A stretch of DNA of 64,000 nt from positions 558,001-622,000 of the forward strand of contig CBDFGK010000003.1 of assembly GCA_965247075.1 (NCBI GenBank), written 5' to 3'. The DNA is from CBDFGK01 sp965247075 (GTDB lineage Bacteria; Pseudomonadota; Gammaproteobacteria; Pseudomonadales; Halieaceae). Of this stretch, positions 43,568 through 53,415 are shown piece by piece. Position 1 is the stretch's first letter. The number at the start of each line of letters is the position of its first letter. The position numbers were made by a program, and so were the translations under genes. The notes under the pieces are model-generated. The model was given only the letters and a program-made list of their open reading frames with translations. It did no database searches and had not been told where the DNA came from.

Positions 43568-44562
43568 GCTGCCAACTCCTTGCAGTGATTGTCATTGAGA
43601 TACTGGCTGAAATAGTCTTCCAGGTGGTCCAGTTGATGTTGTGCCGTGTCCAGGCGATTACATGCCTGGCGCAGGGCCGGGTCTGCACCCGCTCCATGTA
43701 AATACCACCCCAGGTGCTTGCGGGCGACCCGTACGCCGGTGTATTCGCCATAGAAGTGATGCAGGTCACTTAGATGGTCTTTGATAATCTGCCACTGCTG
43801 TTGTGGGCTGGGGTCGGCCGTCAGCTCACCATTCTCCAAATAGCCGGCGACCTGGCCGCACAGCCAGGGCCTGCCTTGGGCGGCGCGACCAATCATGACG
43901 CCGCTGGCGCCGGTATGCTTCAATACCTGTGCCGCCTTGATGGGGCTGTCGATATTGCCGTTGGCAAATACCGGCAGTTCCACGGCGCGGCAGATATCGG
44001 CAATGGTGTCGTACTCAACCTGCCCTTCAAAACGACAGCTACGGGTGCGCCCATGCACTGCCAGCGCAGCGATGCCCGCGTCTTCCGCAATGCGTGCAAT
44101 ACTGACTCCATTGCGTGTGTCTGGCGACCACCCGGTGCGGATTTTGAGCGTGACCGGGATGCTCACAGCGGCGGTGACCGTATTGAGTATGTCGGCAACC
44201 AGCGATTCATCACGCAGCAGGGCTGAGCCGGCGGCTTTTCGGCAGACCTTTTTAGCAGGGCAGCCCATATTGATATCAATAATTTGTGCACCCAGTTGCA
44301 CATTCGCCTGGGCTGCGGCGGCTAACATAGCCGGATCGCTGCCGGCAATTTGTACGGAGCGAGGTTCGCATTCCCGGTTGTGATGCAGGCGCAGCAGTGT
44401 TTTTCGGCTCTGCCACAGGCGTTTGTCGCTGGTAATCATTTCTGAGACAACCAGGCCGGCACCGAGTCGACGACACAGTGTGCGAAAAGGCAAATCTGTC
44501 ACGCCGGCCATGGGTGCCAGGGCGACGCGATTAGCCAGTTTGTACGGCCCAATAGAGATCAT
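43564..44562 (-). CDS. dusB: tRNA-dihydrouridine synthase DusB
   Basis: 332 residues, flavin TIM barrel. APMAGVTDLPFRTLCRRLGA, the tRNA/flavin-site NMGCPAKKVCRKAAGSALL with its catalytic Cys, and GVMIGRAAQGRPW identify a Dus enzyme; linkage to fis points to DusB. It reduces specific uridines in tRNA. The prmA gene that usually lies between accC and dusB in relatives is missing here. Confidence 0.96.
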   Translation of the reverse strand: MISIGPYKLANRVALAPMAGVTDLPFRTLCRRLGAGLVVSEMITSDKRLWQSRKTLLRLHHNRECEPRSVQIAGSDPAMLAAAAQANVQLGAQIIDINMGCPAKKVCRKAAGSALLRDESLVADILNTVTAAVSIPVTLKIRTGWSPDTRNGVSIARIAEDAGIAALAVHGRTRSCRFEGQVEYDTIADICRAVELPVFANGNIDSPIKAAQVLKHTGASGVMIGRAAQGRPWLCGQVAGYLENGELTADPSPQQQWQIIKDHLSDLHHFYGEYTGVRVARKHLGWYLHGAGADPALRQACNRLDTAQHQLDHLEDYFSQYLNDNHCKELAA

Positions 44563-44736
44563 TGAGTAAGCGAGGGTGCTGGCAAAGGGCCGCTATGATA
44601 CCCGCTAGCCCAGAGCGGGAAAAGTGATATTGTACTTTTTTGATCAGTCTGCCGACTTGTTCCAAGAACCTAAACCAGCGCTGTAATTGATGGCGGCGTT
44701 GCTTGTCAGTCGATACTGTGGCCATGCCATGGGGTG

Positions 44737-46083
44737 CTATTCCTTGAGACGTTTTTCCAGGTAGTGAATATTGACGCCGCCCTTGCGAAAACCGGCGTCG
44801 CGTACCAGATCGCGATGCAGGTCTGCATTGGTGCGAATGCCATCGACAACCAGTTCATCCAGGGCCTGGCGCATGCGTTTCAGGGCGATCTCCCTGTCCT
44901 CACCGAAACTGATAATTTTGGCGATAAGAGAGTCGTAATGAGGGGGAACGCAGTAGCCACTGTACAGGTGCGAATCGACCCGTAAACCGTTGCCGCCAGG
45001 TGCGTGAAAATGGCTGACGTGACCGGGGCTGGGCATGAAAGTTTTAGGGTCCTCGGCATTGATTCGACACTCGAAAGAATGGCCCCTGAACGTAACATCC
45101 TCCTGCTTTATCGACAGGGGCATACCACTGGCAATTCGCAGTTGCTCCGCGACAATGTCTATGCCGGTGATCATCTCGGTTACCGGATGTTCAACTTGTA
45201 CCCGGGTGTTCATTTCGATGAAATAGAAACCACCGTCTTCGTACAGGAATTCGAAGGTGCCGGCACCGCGGTAGCCGATTTCAATGCAGGCATCTACGCA
45301 GGAGCGGGTTACCGCAGCGCGCGCTTGTGGCGCAATGCCCGGCGCCGGTGCCTCTTCCAGGATCTTCTGGTGGCGACGCTGCAGCGAACAGTCTCTATCA
45401 CCTAGATGAATAGCACCGCCTTGGCGGTCGGACAAAACCTGTACTTCGACGTGGCGCGGATTCTCCAGAAATTTTTCAAGATAGACGACATCGCTACCAA
45501 AGGCGGCTGCCGCCTCAGCCTGCGTGACATAAACGGCGTTGAGCAGAGCGGCTTCGCTTTGGACTACCCGCATGCCGCGGCCACCACCACCGGCGGCGGC
45601 CTTGATGATTACCGGGTAGCCAATGCGGCGGGCGGCCGCCAGGGTGCGTTCGCTGTCTTCATCGAGTGGGCCATCAGATCCCGGCACAGTTGGAACACCG
45701 GCTTTTTTCATGGCCTGGATGGCTGATACCTTGTCGCCCATCAGGCGGATTACGTCGGCGGTAGGGCCGATAAAAACAAAGCCGCTGTTTTCCACCTGCT
45801 CGGCGAAATCCGCGTTCTCGGCCAAAAATCCGTAGCCGGGATGAATGCCGCGGGCATCGGTAATTTCCGCGGCAGAAATAATGGCCGGGATGTTTAGATA
45901 GCTTTGCGTTGATGGGGCTGGGCCGATGCACACGGACTCATCCGCCAGGCGAACGTGCATCAGGTCCTGATCGGCACTGGAGTGAACCGCAACCGTTTTG
46001 ATACCCAGTTCCTTGCAGGCGCGCAAAATACGCAGGGCAATCTCGCCGCGATTGGCAATAACTACTTTATCCAGCAGTGGCAT
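44737..46083 (-). CDS. accC: Biotin carboxylase AccC
   Basis: 448 residues from ATG 46083, preceded by GAGGACATTGCC; a frame extension to 46140 overlaps nothing known and is not needed. MPLLDKVVIANRGEIALRIL, GYPVIIKAAAGGGGRGMRVV, and the active-site EMNTRVQVEHPVTEMITG match AccC. It carboxylates biotin on AccB with ATP and bicarbonate, the first half of malonyl-CoA synthesis. It follows accB by 28 bp. Confidence 0.97.
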   Translation of the reverse strand: MPLLDKVVIANRGEIALRILRACKELGIKTVAVHSSADQDLMHVRLADESVCIGPAPSTQSYLNIPAIISAAEITDARGIHPGYGFLAENADFAEQVENSGFVFIGPTADVIRLMGDKVSAIQAMKKAGVPTVPGSDGPLDEDSERTLAAARRIGYPVIIKAAAGGGGRGMRVVQSEAALLNAVYVTQAEAAAAFGSDVVYLEKFLENPRHVEVQVLSDRQGGAIHLGDRDCSLQRRHQKILEEAPAPGIAPQARAAVTRSCVDACIEIGYRGAGTFEFLYEDGGFYFIEMNTRVQVEHPVTEMITGIDIVAEQLRIASGMPLSIKQEDVTFRGHSFECRINAEDPKTFMPSPGHVSHFHAPGGNGLRVDSHLYSGYCVPPHYDSLIAKIISFGEDREIALKRMRQALDELVVDGIRTNADLHRDLVRDAGFRKGGVNIHYLEKRLKE

Positions 46084-46111
46084 GGCAATGTCCTCGCTTG
46101 CACCTGTGCTG

Positions 46112-46570
46112 TTAGACGATTGTGACGAGCGGCTGATCAAACTCCACCGGCTGGCCGTCCTCGACCAATATGGCTTCTACCACGCCCGCCTTATCTGCCT
46201 CGATCTGGTTCATCATCTTCATGGCTTCGACAATGCAGATTACATCGCCGACTTTCACGTGCTGACCCGGTTCTACGAAGGTGGGGGAACTGGGCGAGGG
46301 CGAGCGGTAGAAGGTGCCAACCATTGGCGACGTGACGATGTGTCCGTTGAGGGCAGGGGCGCCGGCTGCTTCAGGAGTTGCAGCCGGCGCAGGCGCAGGT
46401 GCGGCAGCGGGCGCGGCTGCCATCATTGGGGCTGCCATCAAGGGCGCGCTCATTGCCGCGGCGCCATTGCGGCTGATACGAACCGAGTTCTCGCCTTCCT
46501 TGATTTCGATTTCGTCGATGTTGGATTCTTCCAACAGCTCAATTAGCTTCTTGACTTTGCGGATGTCCAT
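46112..46570 (-). CDS. accB: Biotin carboxyl carrier protein AccB
   Basis: 152 residues from ATG 46570 (MDIRKVKKLIELLEESNIDE). A long Ala/Pro-rich linker separates it from the C-terminal biotinyl domain with the lysine in VEAMKMMNQIEADKAG. It carries carboxybiotin between AccC and the carboxyltransferase AccAD. The order aroQ-accB-accC on one strand is typical of gammaproteobacteria. Confidence 0.97.
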   Translation of the reverse strand: MDIRKVKKLIELLEESNIDEIEIKEGENSVRISRNGAAAMSAPLMAAPMMAAAPAAAPAPAPAATPEAAGAPALNGHIVTSPMVGTFYRSPSPSSPTFVEPGQHVKVGDVICIVEAMKMMNQIEADKAGVVEAILVEDGQPVEFDQPLVTIV

Positions 46571-46580
46571 GGTCCTGTCC

Positions 46581-47024
46581 TCAGGATTGTTCCAGATTTT
46601 TTGTCGCGGCACTCAGCGCCAGTTCATAGCCCTGGGCTCCGAGGCCGCAGATCACGCCCTGCGCCACATCGGAAAAATATGACTGGTGCCGAAACTCCTC
46701 GCGCCGGTGTACGTTGGAGAGATGTACTTCTATAAAAGGTATCGCTACCGCCACCAGCGCATCGCGTATGGCAACACTGGTATGCGTGAAGGCGGCGGGG
46801 TTGATGATGATGTAATTGATTCCCTCGTGGCGAGCATCCTGAATTCGCTCCACCAACTCACACTCGGCATTGCTCTGCATGGCCAACAGGTGATGGCCGC
46901 CCGCCTGTGCCTGCTGTTGCAGGGCCTGGTTGATGTCGTTGAGGGTGGTGTGCCCGTATACCGCAGGCTCTCTGTCACCTAACAGGTTTAGATTGGGACC
47001 GTGTAGTACCAAAATCGTTGCCAT
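46581..47024 (-). CDS. aroQ: Type II 3-dehydroquinate dehydratase
   Basis: 147 residues from ATG 47024; the frame continues upstream but the family starts near ILVLHGPNLNLLGDREPAVYG, which carries the catalytic Tyr. YIIINPAAFTHTSVAIRDAL and IEVHLSNVHRREEFRHQS complete the site. It dehydrates 3-dehydroquinate in the shikimate route, so it links to the trp genes by pathway. It precedes accB by 10 bp. Confidence 0.96.
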   Translation of the reverse strand: MATILVLHGPNLNLLGDREPAVYGHTTLNDINQALQQQAQAGGHHLLAMQSNAECELVERIQDARHEGINYIIINPAAFTHTSVAIRDALVAVAIPFIEVHLSNVHRREEFRHQSYFSDVAQGVICGLGAQGYELALSAATKNLEQS

Positions 47025-47257
47025 GGGGCCGGGTCTCGCTGTGCCGTTCGATGCAGGCATTGTGCATAGTAACGCCGGTCGCGTCTACCAAAAACAGGCT
47101 GGGCTGGCACGTTTGTGAATTATACCCGCACTTTAGCCGGAGATCGCTCTTTTTATGCTAGATCCAGTATCTTTGGGGCGTTTTCGCGGCGATTGGGCGC
47201 AATTCGATGAAAAAGGCCATATCGCATAAAACCTCGGCTATCTTGTCGCTATCTTTG

Positions 47258-49012
47258 CTATATTTCCTCGATTGCGTCAATTAACAGCCCGGGAGTCAGT
47301 AACTGCGGCAGAATTTTAGGCTGCTCACCGGGTTTGCCGCTGTATACCAGATACAGTGGTACACCATTGCGACCAAAGCGTGCCAAAAAGGCGGCGATAG
47401 TCTCGTCATAATTGGTCCAGTCTACCACCAGGTACTGCATGTTCCTTGCGGCCATCGCCTGTTTGACACGGTCATTGCCCAGGCTGGTGCGCTCATTGAC
47501 AATGCAGGTGATACACCAGTCTGCGGTGACGTTTACAAATACCGGCAGACCCTGATCGAGAAACTGCCTCAGCCGCTGCTCTGCAGAGACCTGTTCGCCA
47601 CTGCTTGCCGCCGCTGCGGTGGGTTTATCCAGGGCGGTACTGGGAATGATTAGCAGTGCGCCGACCAGGGCAGCGACCGCCATTACGCGCCCCCAGGGTC
47701 GGTAGCGCCACAACCACAGGCCCAGGGCCAGTACCAGCATGCCGCATAACAGTATCGCCATGGAGGAAACACTGGTCTGCCGCCCGCTGACCCACAGCAA
47801 CCAGATGGCTGTCGCGTAGAGGGGGAAGGCCATCACCTGTTTGAATGTTTCCATCCAGGCACCGGGGCGGGGCATGTGCCGACGCAGCGTTTTGCTGTAG
47901 CTCAATAGCACCATTGGAGCCGCCATACCGCTGCCCAGGGCGGCGAATACTGTCAGCGCGACGGGCCCCGGTTGGGTAATGGCAAATCCCAGTGCCGTAC
48001 CCATAAAAGGTGCGGTGCAGGGACTGGCTACCACGGTCGCCAGGACACCCGTGAAAAATGAACCGCTGTATCCGTCCCGCTCCGCCAGCTTGCCGCCGGC
48101 TCCCATCATGCCGGCGCCAATTTCTATCACACCCGATAGTGCCAGGCCCATGCCAAAAAACAGGTAGGCCAGCAGTGCCACAAAGCGCGGTGACTGTAGC
48201 TGAAAACCCCAGCCCACAGCCGCGCCGGCCTGTTGCAGGCTTACCAAAAGCAATGCGATTAGCACAAAACAACTGACCACGCCGGCGGCGTAGAACCAGC
48301 CGTGCACATGCCTGGTATGCTCGCTGCTATTTGCGAAGCTCAGTACCTTGAGGGTCAGAACCGGAAATACGCAGGGCATAAGGTTGAGAATGCTGCCGCC
48401 AATAAATGCCAGCAGCAACATATACCAAAGCGAGCCGCCGCTGCCCGCTGCAATGGAATTTGTGTTCGCCGCACTGACCCGTTGCGTTTTCTTTTGCAGT
48501 GCCGCGATAGTGCCGGTTTTGAAATCGACACTAAACTGTTGTTTCTGCGGTGGATAGCACAAGCCGGCGTCGGCGCAGCCCTGCGAGCCAACAGTGAGGA
48601 CTGCGGTGGTGACGGGCCGGTCGGTGCCTAGCATTACATCGGCGAAGTGATAGTAGACCTGTGAAATGCCGAAGTACTCATCCTCGTGCACCACGCCATT
48701 GGCCATTTGGGTCTGGACCGCTATTGCTCCCTGCTCGTCTTCCAGGCTGAAAGAGAAGCGCTTGCGATACAGGTAGTAGTTATCGGCAATTTGCCAGTAC
48801 AGGCGCAGTTGCTGATCGTCGATGATCTCCAGAGCCAGTTGGAAAGCCTCTTCCACCGGCAGAAATTCATGTTCGGCAACGGCTGGCAGGCCAGCCGCGG
48901 CCGGGCTGGCTACTCCCAATACCGGGTCGGCGGTCGGTTGCTTGCGCGGCTTGTCCTGGCCGGCGACATTAAGGCCACAGAGAAGCAGGATGAAAATCAA
49001 GGCTAGCCGCAT
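47258..49012 (-). CDS. dsbD: Thiol:disulfide interchange protein DsbD
   Basis: 584 residues. A signal peptide is followed by the periplasmic alpha domain with the Cys pair in GCADAGLCYPP. The eight-helix membrane core has NLMPCVFPVLTLKVL and ASPCTAPFMG, and the C-terminal thioredoxin domain has the ADWCITCIVNE active site. It moves electrons from cytoplasmic thioredoxin to periplasmic partners such as DsbC and cytochrome c maturation proteins. It diverges from the copper chaperone gene. Confidence 0.96.
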   Translation of the reverse strand: MRLALIFILLLCGLNVAGQDKPRKQPTADPVLGVASPAAAGLPAVAEHEFLPVEEAFQLALEIIDDQQLRLYWQIADNYYLYRKRFSFSLEDEQGAIAVQTQMANGVVHEDEYFGISQVYYHFADVMLGTDRPVTTAVLTVGSQGCADAGLCYPPQKQQFSVDFKTGTIAALQKKTQRVSAANTNSIAAGSGGSLWYMLLLAFIGGSILNLMPCVFPVLTLKVLSFANSSEHTRHVHGWFYAAGVVSCFVLIALLLVSLQQAGAAVGWGFQLQSPRFVALLAYLFFGMGLALSGVIEIGAGMMGAGGKLAERDGYSGSFFTGVLATVVASPCTAPFMGTALGFAITQPGPVALTVFAALGSGMAAPMVLLSYSKTLRRHMPRPGAWMETFKQVMAFPLYATAIWLLWVSGRQTSVSSMAILLCGMLVLALGLWLWRYRPWGRVMAVAALVGALLIIPSTALDKPTAAAASSGEQVSAEQRLRQFLDQGLPVFVNVTADWCITCIVNERTSLGNDRVKQAMAARNMQYLVVDWTNYDETIAAFLARFGRNGVPLYLVYSGKPGEQPKILPQLLTPGLLIDAIEEI

Positions 49013-49148
49013 AAGATGTGATCCAATCAGGGTTTTATGTATGACACCGATGCCTCAAGAAGTTTCACCGGAATTGCCAGGGCGCATTGTAACAGTGAAA
49101 TACACCGCGCAATGGTATAGTGTGCAGCCGCTGACACCGAGGATACCT

Positions 49149-49583
49149 ATGCGCCTGTTGCCTGTTTTACTGTTGTTGCCAGCTGCGCTGAGCCACAGTG
49201 CTGACAGCATATCTGTGACCTCGGCCTGGCTGCGAGCTGTGCCACCGGGGCAGAGCACCAGCGCCGCCTACATGACCTTGACCAATAACAGCGCACAGGC
49301 GCGCCGTCTGGTGGCAATGTCTTCGCCGCAAGCTCGCGCCATTGAGATTCACGAATCGATACAAGAGGACGGCATGTGGCGCATGCGACCCATGGCGCAG
49401 GTGATCGTGCCGGCGGGAGCGGATTTTCACTTGCAGCCTGGCGGTGCACACTTGATGGTCTTTGGACTGACGCCCGCATTGCGATATGGTGATGCTGTAT
49501 CCTTCACTTTGCAGTTGGATAACCACGAAAAAATTCTGGTCAATGCAGAAGTCCGAGCCCCCGGGCAATCTGCCGGCCACTAA
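49149..49583 (+). CDS. Periplasmic copper chaperone PCu(A)C
   Basis: 144 residues from ATG 49149 with GAGGATACCT before it; the open frame reaches back to 48822 inside dsbD and is rejected. A short signal peptide (LLPVLLLLPAALSHSAD) leads to a cupredoxin-like domain. The copper ligand pattern is visible: His in IEIHESI, Met in GMWRMRPM, then HLM in GGAHLMVFGL. Such proteins deliver Cu(I), often to cytochrome oxidase. It precedes a DUF2333 gene by 19 bp. Confidence 0.93.
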   Translation: MRLLPVLLLLPAALSHSADSISVTSAWLRAVPPGQSTSAAYMTLTNNSAQARRLVAMSSPQARAIEIHESIQEDGMWRMRPMAQVIVPAGADFHLQPGGAHLMVFGLTPALRYGDAVSFTLQLDNHEKILVNAEVRAPGQSAGH

Positions 49584-49602
49584 ACACGGGCAGGAACCTT
49601 TA

Positions 49603-50643
49603 ATGCTGGAATCAATCAAGAGCTTATTTCGAAATCCAACGACCACTGCCGGTTCTGCGCGAGCTGTGTTGAAGACTGTAGTCGCAGCACTGCTGGCTTA
49701 CCTGCTGGTAGCGCTGGTCGTTGGTGTGTACTGGAGCATGATGCCCGGTCAGTTTAATATAACTGAGCGCGCACGTACCTTTAGCGGTGCCAATAGCGCT
49801 GACCCGGTCACTGGCATTCCCTCCACCATCGCCCTGATAGGCGTGGCAGAGACCCTGCTGGACAAGCCTGGTGGCTTCATTCACAACGACCTGTTCCCGC
49901 CCGGTCTGTGGTTGGACAATATGCCCAACTGGGAATACGGTGCGCTCATACAGGTGCGGGATTTATCGCGGGCCATGCGCGAGTCCTATAGCCGCTCCCA
50001 GTCCCAATCCAGGGAAGACCCCGACCTGGCGGAGGCCGAGCCCAGCTTCAACTTCAAGACCAACAGTTGGGCCATCCCCGCTTCGGAGAGACAGTACCGC
50101 TCGGGAATCCGCTACCTGAAAGCATACCTTGGGCGGCTCGCGGATGCCGGCAACCCCGATGCCCAATTTTATGCCCGCGCCGATAATCTGGCCTATTGGC
50201 TGGCAACCGTGGAAACACGATTGGGCAGTTTGTCGCAGCGCTTGAGTGCCAGTGTCGGCCAGCGGCGCCTCAATATTGACCTGGCCGGCGATGCTGAAGC
50301 CACGCAGTCTACCTGGGCACCCAGTGAGCAAATGATACAAACTCCCTGGATGGAGATCGACGACGTATTCTTTGAAGCGCGCGGCACCACCTGGGCGCTA
50401 ATCCATTTTCTGCGCGCGGCCGAGATAGATTTTGCCGAGGTGCTGGACAAAAAGAATGCCGGTGTCAGTCTGCAGCAGATTATTCGTGAGTTGGAGGCGA
50501 CCCAGCAAACTGTCTTCAGCCCGATGATTCTCAATGGCAGTGGCTTTGGTTTTGTCGCCAACCACTCACTGGTGATGGCGTCCTATATCAGCCGTGCCAA
50601 TGCGGCAATTATAGATTTGCGCAGGTTGCTGTCCGACGGCTAG
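49603..50643 (+). CDS. DUF2333 family membrane protein
   Basis: 346 residues from ATG 49603 (CAGGAACC upstream). One membrane segment lies near residues 24-48 (VVAALLAYLLVALVVGVYWS), followed by a long mostly helical part likely facing the periplasm. Conserved-looking features include PGGFIHNDLFPPGLWLDNMP and WALIHFLRAAEIDF. The family is conserved in marine gammaproteobacteria and Pseudomonas but has no known function. It converges with the pentapeptide-repeat gene; the stops overlap by 4 bp. Confidence 0.88.
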   Translation: MLESIKSLFRNPTTTAGSARAVLKTVVAALLAYLLVALVVGVYWSMMPGQFNITERARTFSGANSADPVTGIPSTIALIGVAETLLDKPGGFIHNDLFPPGLWLDNMPNWEYGALIQVRDLSRAMRESYSRSQSQSREDPDLAEAEPSFNFKTNSWAIPASERQYRSGIRYLKAYLGRLADAGNPDAQFYARADNLAYWLATVETRLGSLSQRLSASVGQRRLNIDLAGDAEATQSTWAPSEQMIQTPWMEIDDVFFEARGTTWALIHFLRAAEIDFAEVLDKKNAGVSLQQIIRELEATQQTVFSPMILNGSGFGFVANHSLVMASYISRANAAIIDLRRLLSDG

Positions 50644-50984
50644 TCGTGGCGATACCGCAAGCGGGTGCCGGTATCCAGAGACAGGCGGATCTCTTCGGCC
50701 GATAAGACCTCGGGAAAGTACGTTCCGGAAACCTTGGCATCGATCAGGCTGGCGCCCTCAAGGTTGGTCTGGCGAAAGTCGATCCCGCGCAGGTCAGTGT
50801 TGCGAAAATAGCAATCACTAAAGTCGAGATTGGCAGCATTCATATTACGCAGGTCGCGACCACGGTAGTCGCCGCTCTTGAGTCGACCGGTATCCAGTAT
50901 GTCGCGCTGCTCGTTGAATGCCTTGATGTCTTCATTGCGCAGCAGTTGGTAGAGCGGATCGTCGCTAATGGTGGGTTTGCTCAT
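50640..50984 (-). CDS. Small pentapeptide-repeat protein
   Basis: 114 residues from ATG 50984; a frame extension to 51107 overlaps the polB start and is not supported. Five-residue A(D/N)LXX-type steps run through the centre: RDLRNMNAANLDFSDCYFRNTD and LRGIDFRQTNLEGASLIDAK (given as two segments). Such repeats form a right-handed beta-helix. The N terminus is not repetitive. Function is unknown. It is divergent from polB. Confidence 0.8.
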   Translation of the reverse strand: MSKPTISDDPLYQLLRNEDIKAFNEQRDILDTGRLKSGDYRGRDLRNMNAANLDFSDCYFRNTDLRGIDFRQTNLEGASLIDAKVSGTYFPEVLSAEEIRLSLDTGTRLRYRHD

Positions 50985-51066
50985 GGATTGTCTGCCCGGC
51001 GAGTAACTGGATGTTAGCCTATAGACTAACGGAGCTGGACTCCCAAGCATAGTAGAAAGCCAAATT

Positions 51067-53415
51067 ATGGCGGCAGACCTCCACACCGGATTTATTGTTA
51101 CTCGCAACTGGCGCGATACCGATCAGGGTGTTGAGCTGGAGTTGTGGCTGAGTACCCAGTGCGGTCCTCGCTGTCTACAGGTGCCGCGGCAGGAGGGGGT
51201 ATTTTTTCTGCCCCGTGAGGAATTGACCCGTGCCCGGCAAGTGCTGGCGACAGACTTCAATTTTCGAGTCGGTGAGCCGCCGCTGAAGGACTTCCTGATG
51301 CGGCCAGTAGCGGCGCTGTACTTTCACAGCCAGCGCCAGTTGCGGCAGGCGCGCGATCGCCTGGCAGAGCAGGGGCTGGAGCCACTGGAGGCGGATATCA
51401 ACCCGGCCGAGCGTTACCTGATGGAGCGGTTTGTGGCGGGCTCACTGGAGTTCAGTGAGCACACCGGTCCGCCGCAGGTGCGGGCAGCCGACTACCAGCC
51501 ACAGCTAAAAATGCTCTCCATCGATATCGAAACCGCGCTGGCGGGGATTGAGCTCTACTCTATCGCTGCCTATGGCCAGTGGCAGGGGGTGGCGACACAA
51601 AAGGTGTTTATGTGTGGCCCCGTGGTTGAGTTGGATTGGGTAGAGTGCCATAGCACTGAGCGAGCCGTGCTGTCGGCATTTTGCGACTGGCTGCGCGATT
51701 ATGATCCAGATGTGCTGATCGGTTGGAATGTTGTCAATTTTGATTTTTGGTTTTTGCAAGGATTGGCTGACAAGCTGAATATGCGCCTGCCTTTGGGTCG
51801 CGCTCGTCGCCAGCCACACTGGCGTGAATTGGACGATGAGGGCGACAGGCGAGCCGTACAGATACCCGGGCGAGCGGTAATCGATGGTATCGAAATGTTG
51901 CGCACCGCCGGTTATCGCTTCGAAAGCTTCTCACTGGAAAATGTGTCCAGGGAGCTGCTCGGTAGTGGCAAATTGTTGCATGGTAGTGGCCGTGGCGAGC
52001 AGATCGGTGAATTGTTTCGGCAAGACAGGCGCAAACTGGCACTGTATAACATCCGCGATTGTGAACTGGTGTGGGAGATTTTTGAACATACCGGTTTGCT
52101 GGAGTTCGCGGTCGCTCGCAGTCAAATGACAGGCCTGGCGCTGGATCGACTGGGTGGGTCGGTGGCCGCTTTTGATTACCTGTACCTGCCGCGGCTGCAC
52201 AGAGCCGGCCACGTCGCGCCCAATGCCAGTGGCGATCTGGTCGCCAGTCCGGGAGGCTTTGTGCTGGATTCGCAGCCGGGCATCTATGACGATGTGCTGG
52301 TGCTGGATTTTAAGAGCTTGTATCCCAGTATTATCCGCACTTTCTTTATCGACCCGCTGGGACTGGCGCTCGGCTCGGCGGCCGCGCTCGATGACGAAAG
52401 CCTGGTGGCTGGATTTCTGGAGGCGCGATTCAGCAGGCATAACTCTATTTTGCCGACCATTATCGAACATCTCTGGCAGCTCCGGGATGCCGCCAGGTTG
52501 CGTGGGGATGGAGCGCTATCCCAGGCCATAAAAATCATTATGAACTCCTTCTACGGGGTGCTTGGAACCAGCGGTTGTCGATTTTTTGACGCGCGACTGG
52601 CCAGTTCCATTACCCGGCGCGGGCATCAGATTCTGCAGGAAACCCGGGATTATATTGAAAGCCTGGGCGATGCAGTGATTTATGGAGACACAGATTCTGT
52701 TTTTGTGTGGGTAAGAGAGCTCGGCGATGGCCTCTGCGGCACTGACAGGGCGCAGGCTGTGCAGCAGCGTGGGCGCGCTCTGCAGCAGCAGCTCAACGAT
52801 TGGTGGAGCGGGCGCCTGCGCGACGAATTCGGCGTCGACAGTTTATTGGAGCTGGAGTTTGAAACCCATTACCGTCGCTTTCTGATGCCCACAGTGAGGG
52901 GCTCTGACAAAGGCAGCAAAAAGCGCTACGCCGGGGTTGTGGAGCGAGATGGCCAGGCTGAGATCGTGTTTAAGGGCCTGGAAAATGTGCGCACCGACTG
53001 GACGGCACTGGCCCGGCATTTTCAGAGTGAACTGTACCGGCGTATTTTCTTTGATGAGCCCTATCGAGACTATATTGTTGAGGTAGTGGCCCAGGTTGAA
53101 AATGGCGAGCTGGATCGGGAGCTGGTGTATCGCAAGCGCCTGCGGCGCCGCCTCAATGAGTATAAGCGCAACGTGCCCCCGCATGTGCAGGCCGCGCGAT
53201 TACAGCAGCCACGGGGCCTGTCTGCGCCCAGCCGCGGAGATTGGGTGGAGTATGTTATTACCCTGCAGGGGGCGGAACCTGTGGCTGCGCCAGAGGCTGC
53301 ACTGGACTACCAACACTATCTGGAAAAACAATTAGCGCCGGTCGCCGACGGAATCCTTCATTTCGTCGGCACCTCATTCGCGACTATAACGGGCCGGCAG
53401 ATCTCGTTGTTTTAG
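51067..53415 (+). CDS. polB: DNA polymerase II (family B)
   Basis: 782 residues, matching E. coli Pol II. The 3'-5' exonuclease motif is LSIDIETALAG, with WNVVNFDFWFL as Exo II. Polymerase motif A is DFKSLYPSIIRTFFIDP, motif B has KIIMNSFYGVLG, and motif C is YGDTDSVFVW. KKRYAGV follows. Pol II is SOS-induced in E. coli and helps restart at lesions. No LexA site could be made out with confidence in the 80-bp gap upstream. It overlaps the convergent kinase gene by 4 bp. Confidence 0.96.
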   Translation: MAADLHTGFIVTRNWRDTDQGVELELWLSTQCGPRCLQVPRQEGVFFLPREELTRARQVLATDFNFRVGEPPLKDFLMRPVAALYFHSQRQLRQARDRLAEQGLEPLEADINPAERYLMERFVAGSLEFSEHTGPPQVRAADYQPQLKMLSIDIETALAGIELYSIAAYGQWQGVATQKVFMCGPVVELDWVECHSTERAVLSAFCDWLRDYDPDVLIGWNVVNFDFWFLQGLADKLNMRLPLGRARRQPHWRELDDEGDRRAVQIPGRAVIDGIEMLRTAGYRFESFSLENVSRELLGSGKLLHGSGRGEQIGELFRQDRRKLALYNIRDCELVWEIFEHTGLLEFAVARSQMTGLALDRLGGSVAAFDYLYLPRLHRAGHVAPNASGDLVASPGGFVLDSQPGIYDDVLVLDFKSLYPSIIRTFFIDPLGLALGSAAALDDESLVAGFLEARFSRHNSILPTIIEHLWQLRDAARLRGDGALSQAIKIIMNSFYGVLGTSGCRFFDARLASSITRRGHQILQETRDYIESLGDAVIYGDTDSVFVWVRELGDGLCGTDRAQAVQQRGRALQQQLNDWWSGRLRDEFGVDSLLELEFETHYRRFLMPTVRGSDKGSKKRYAGVVERDGQAEIVFKGLENVRTDWTALARHFQSELYRRIFFDEPYRDYIVEVVAQVENGELDRELVYRKRLRRRLNEYKRNVPPHVQAARLQQPRGLSAPSRGDWVEYVITLQGAEPVAAPEAALDYQHYLEKQLAPVADGILHFVGTSFATITGRQISLF

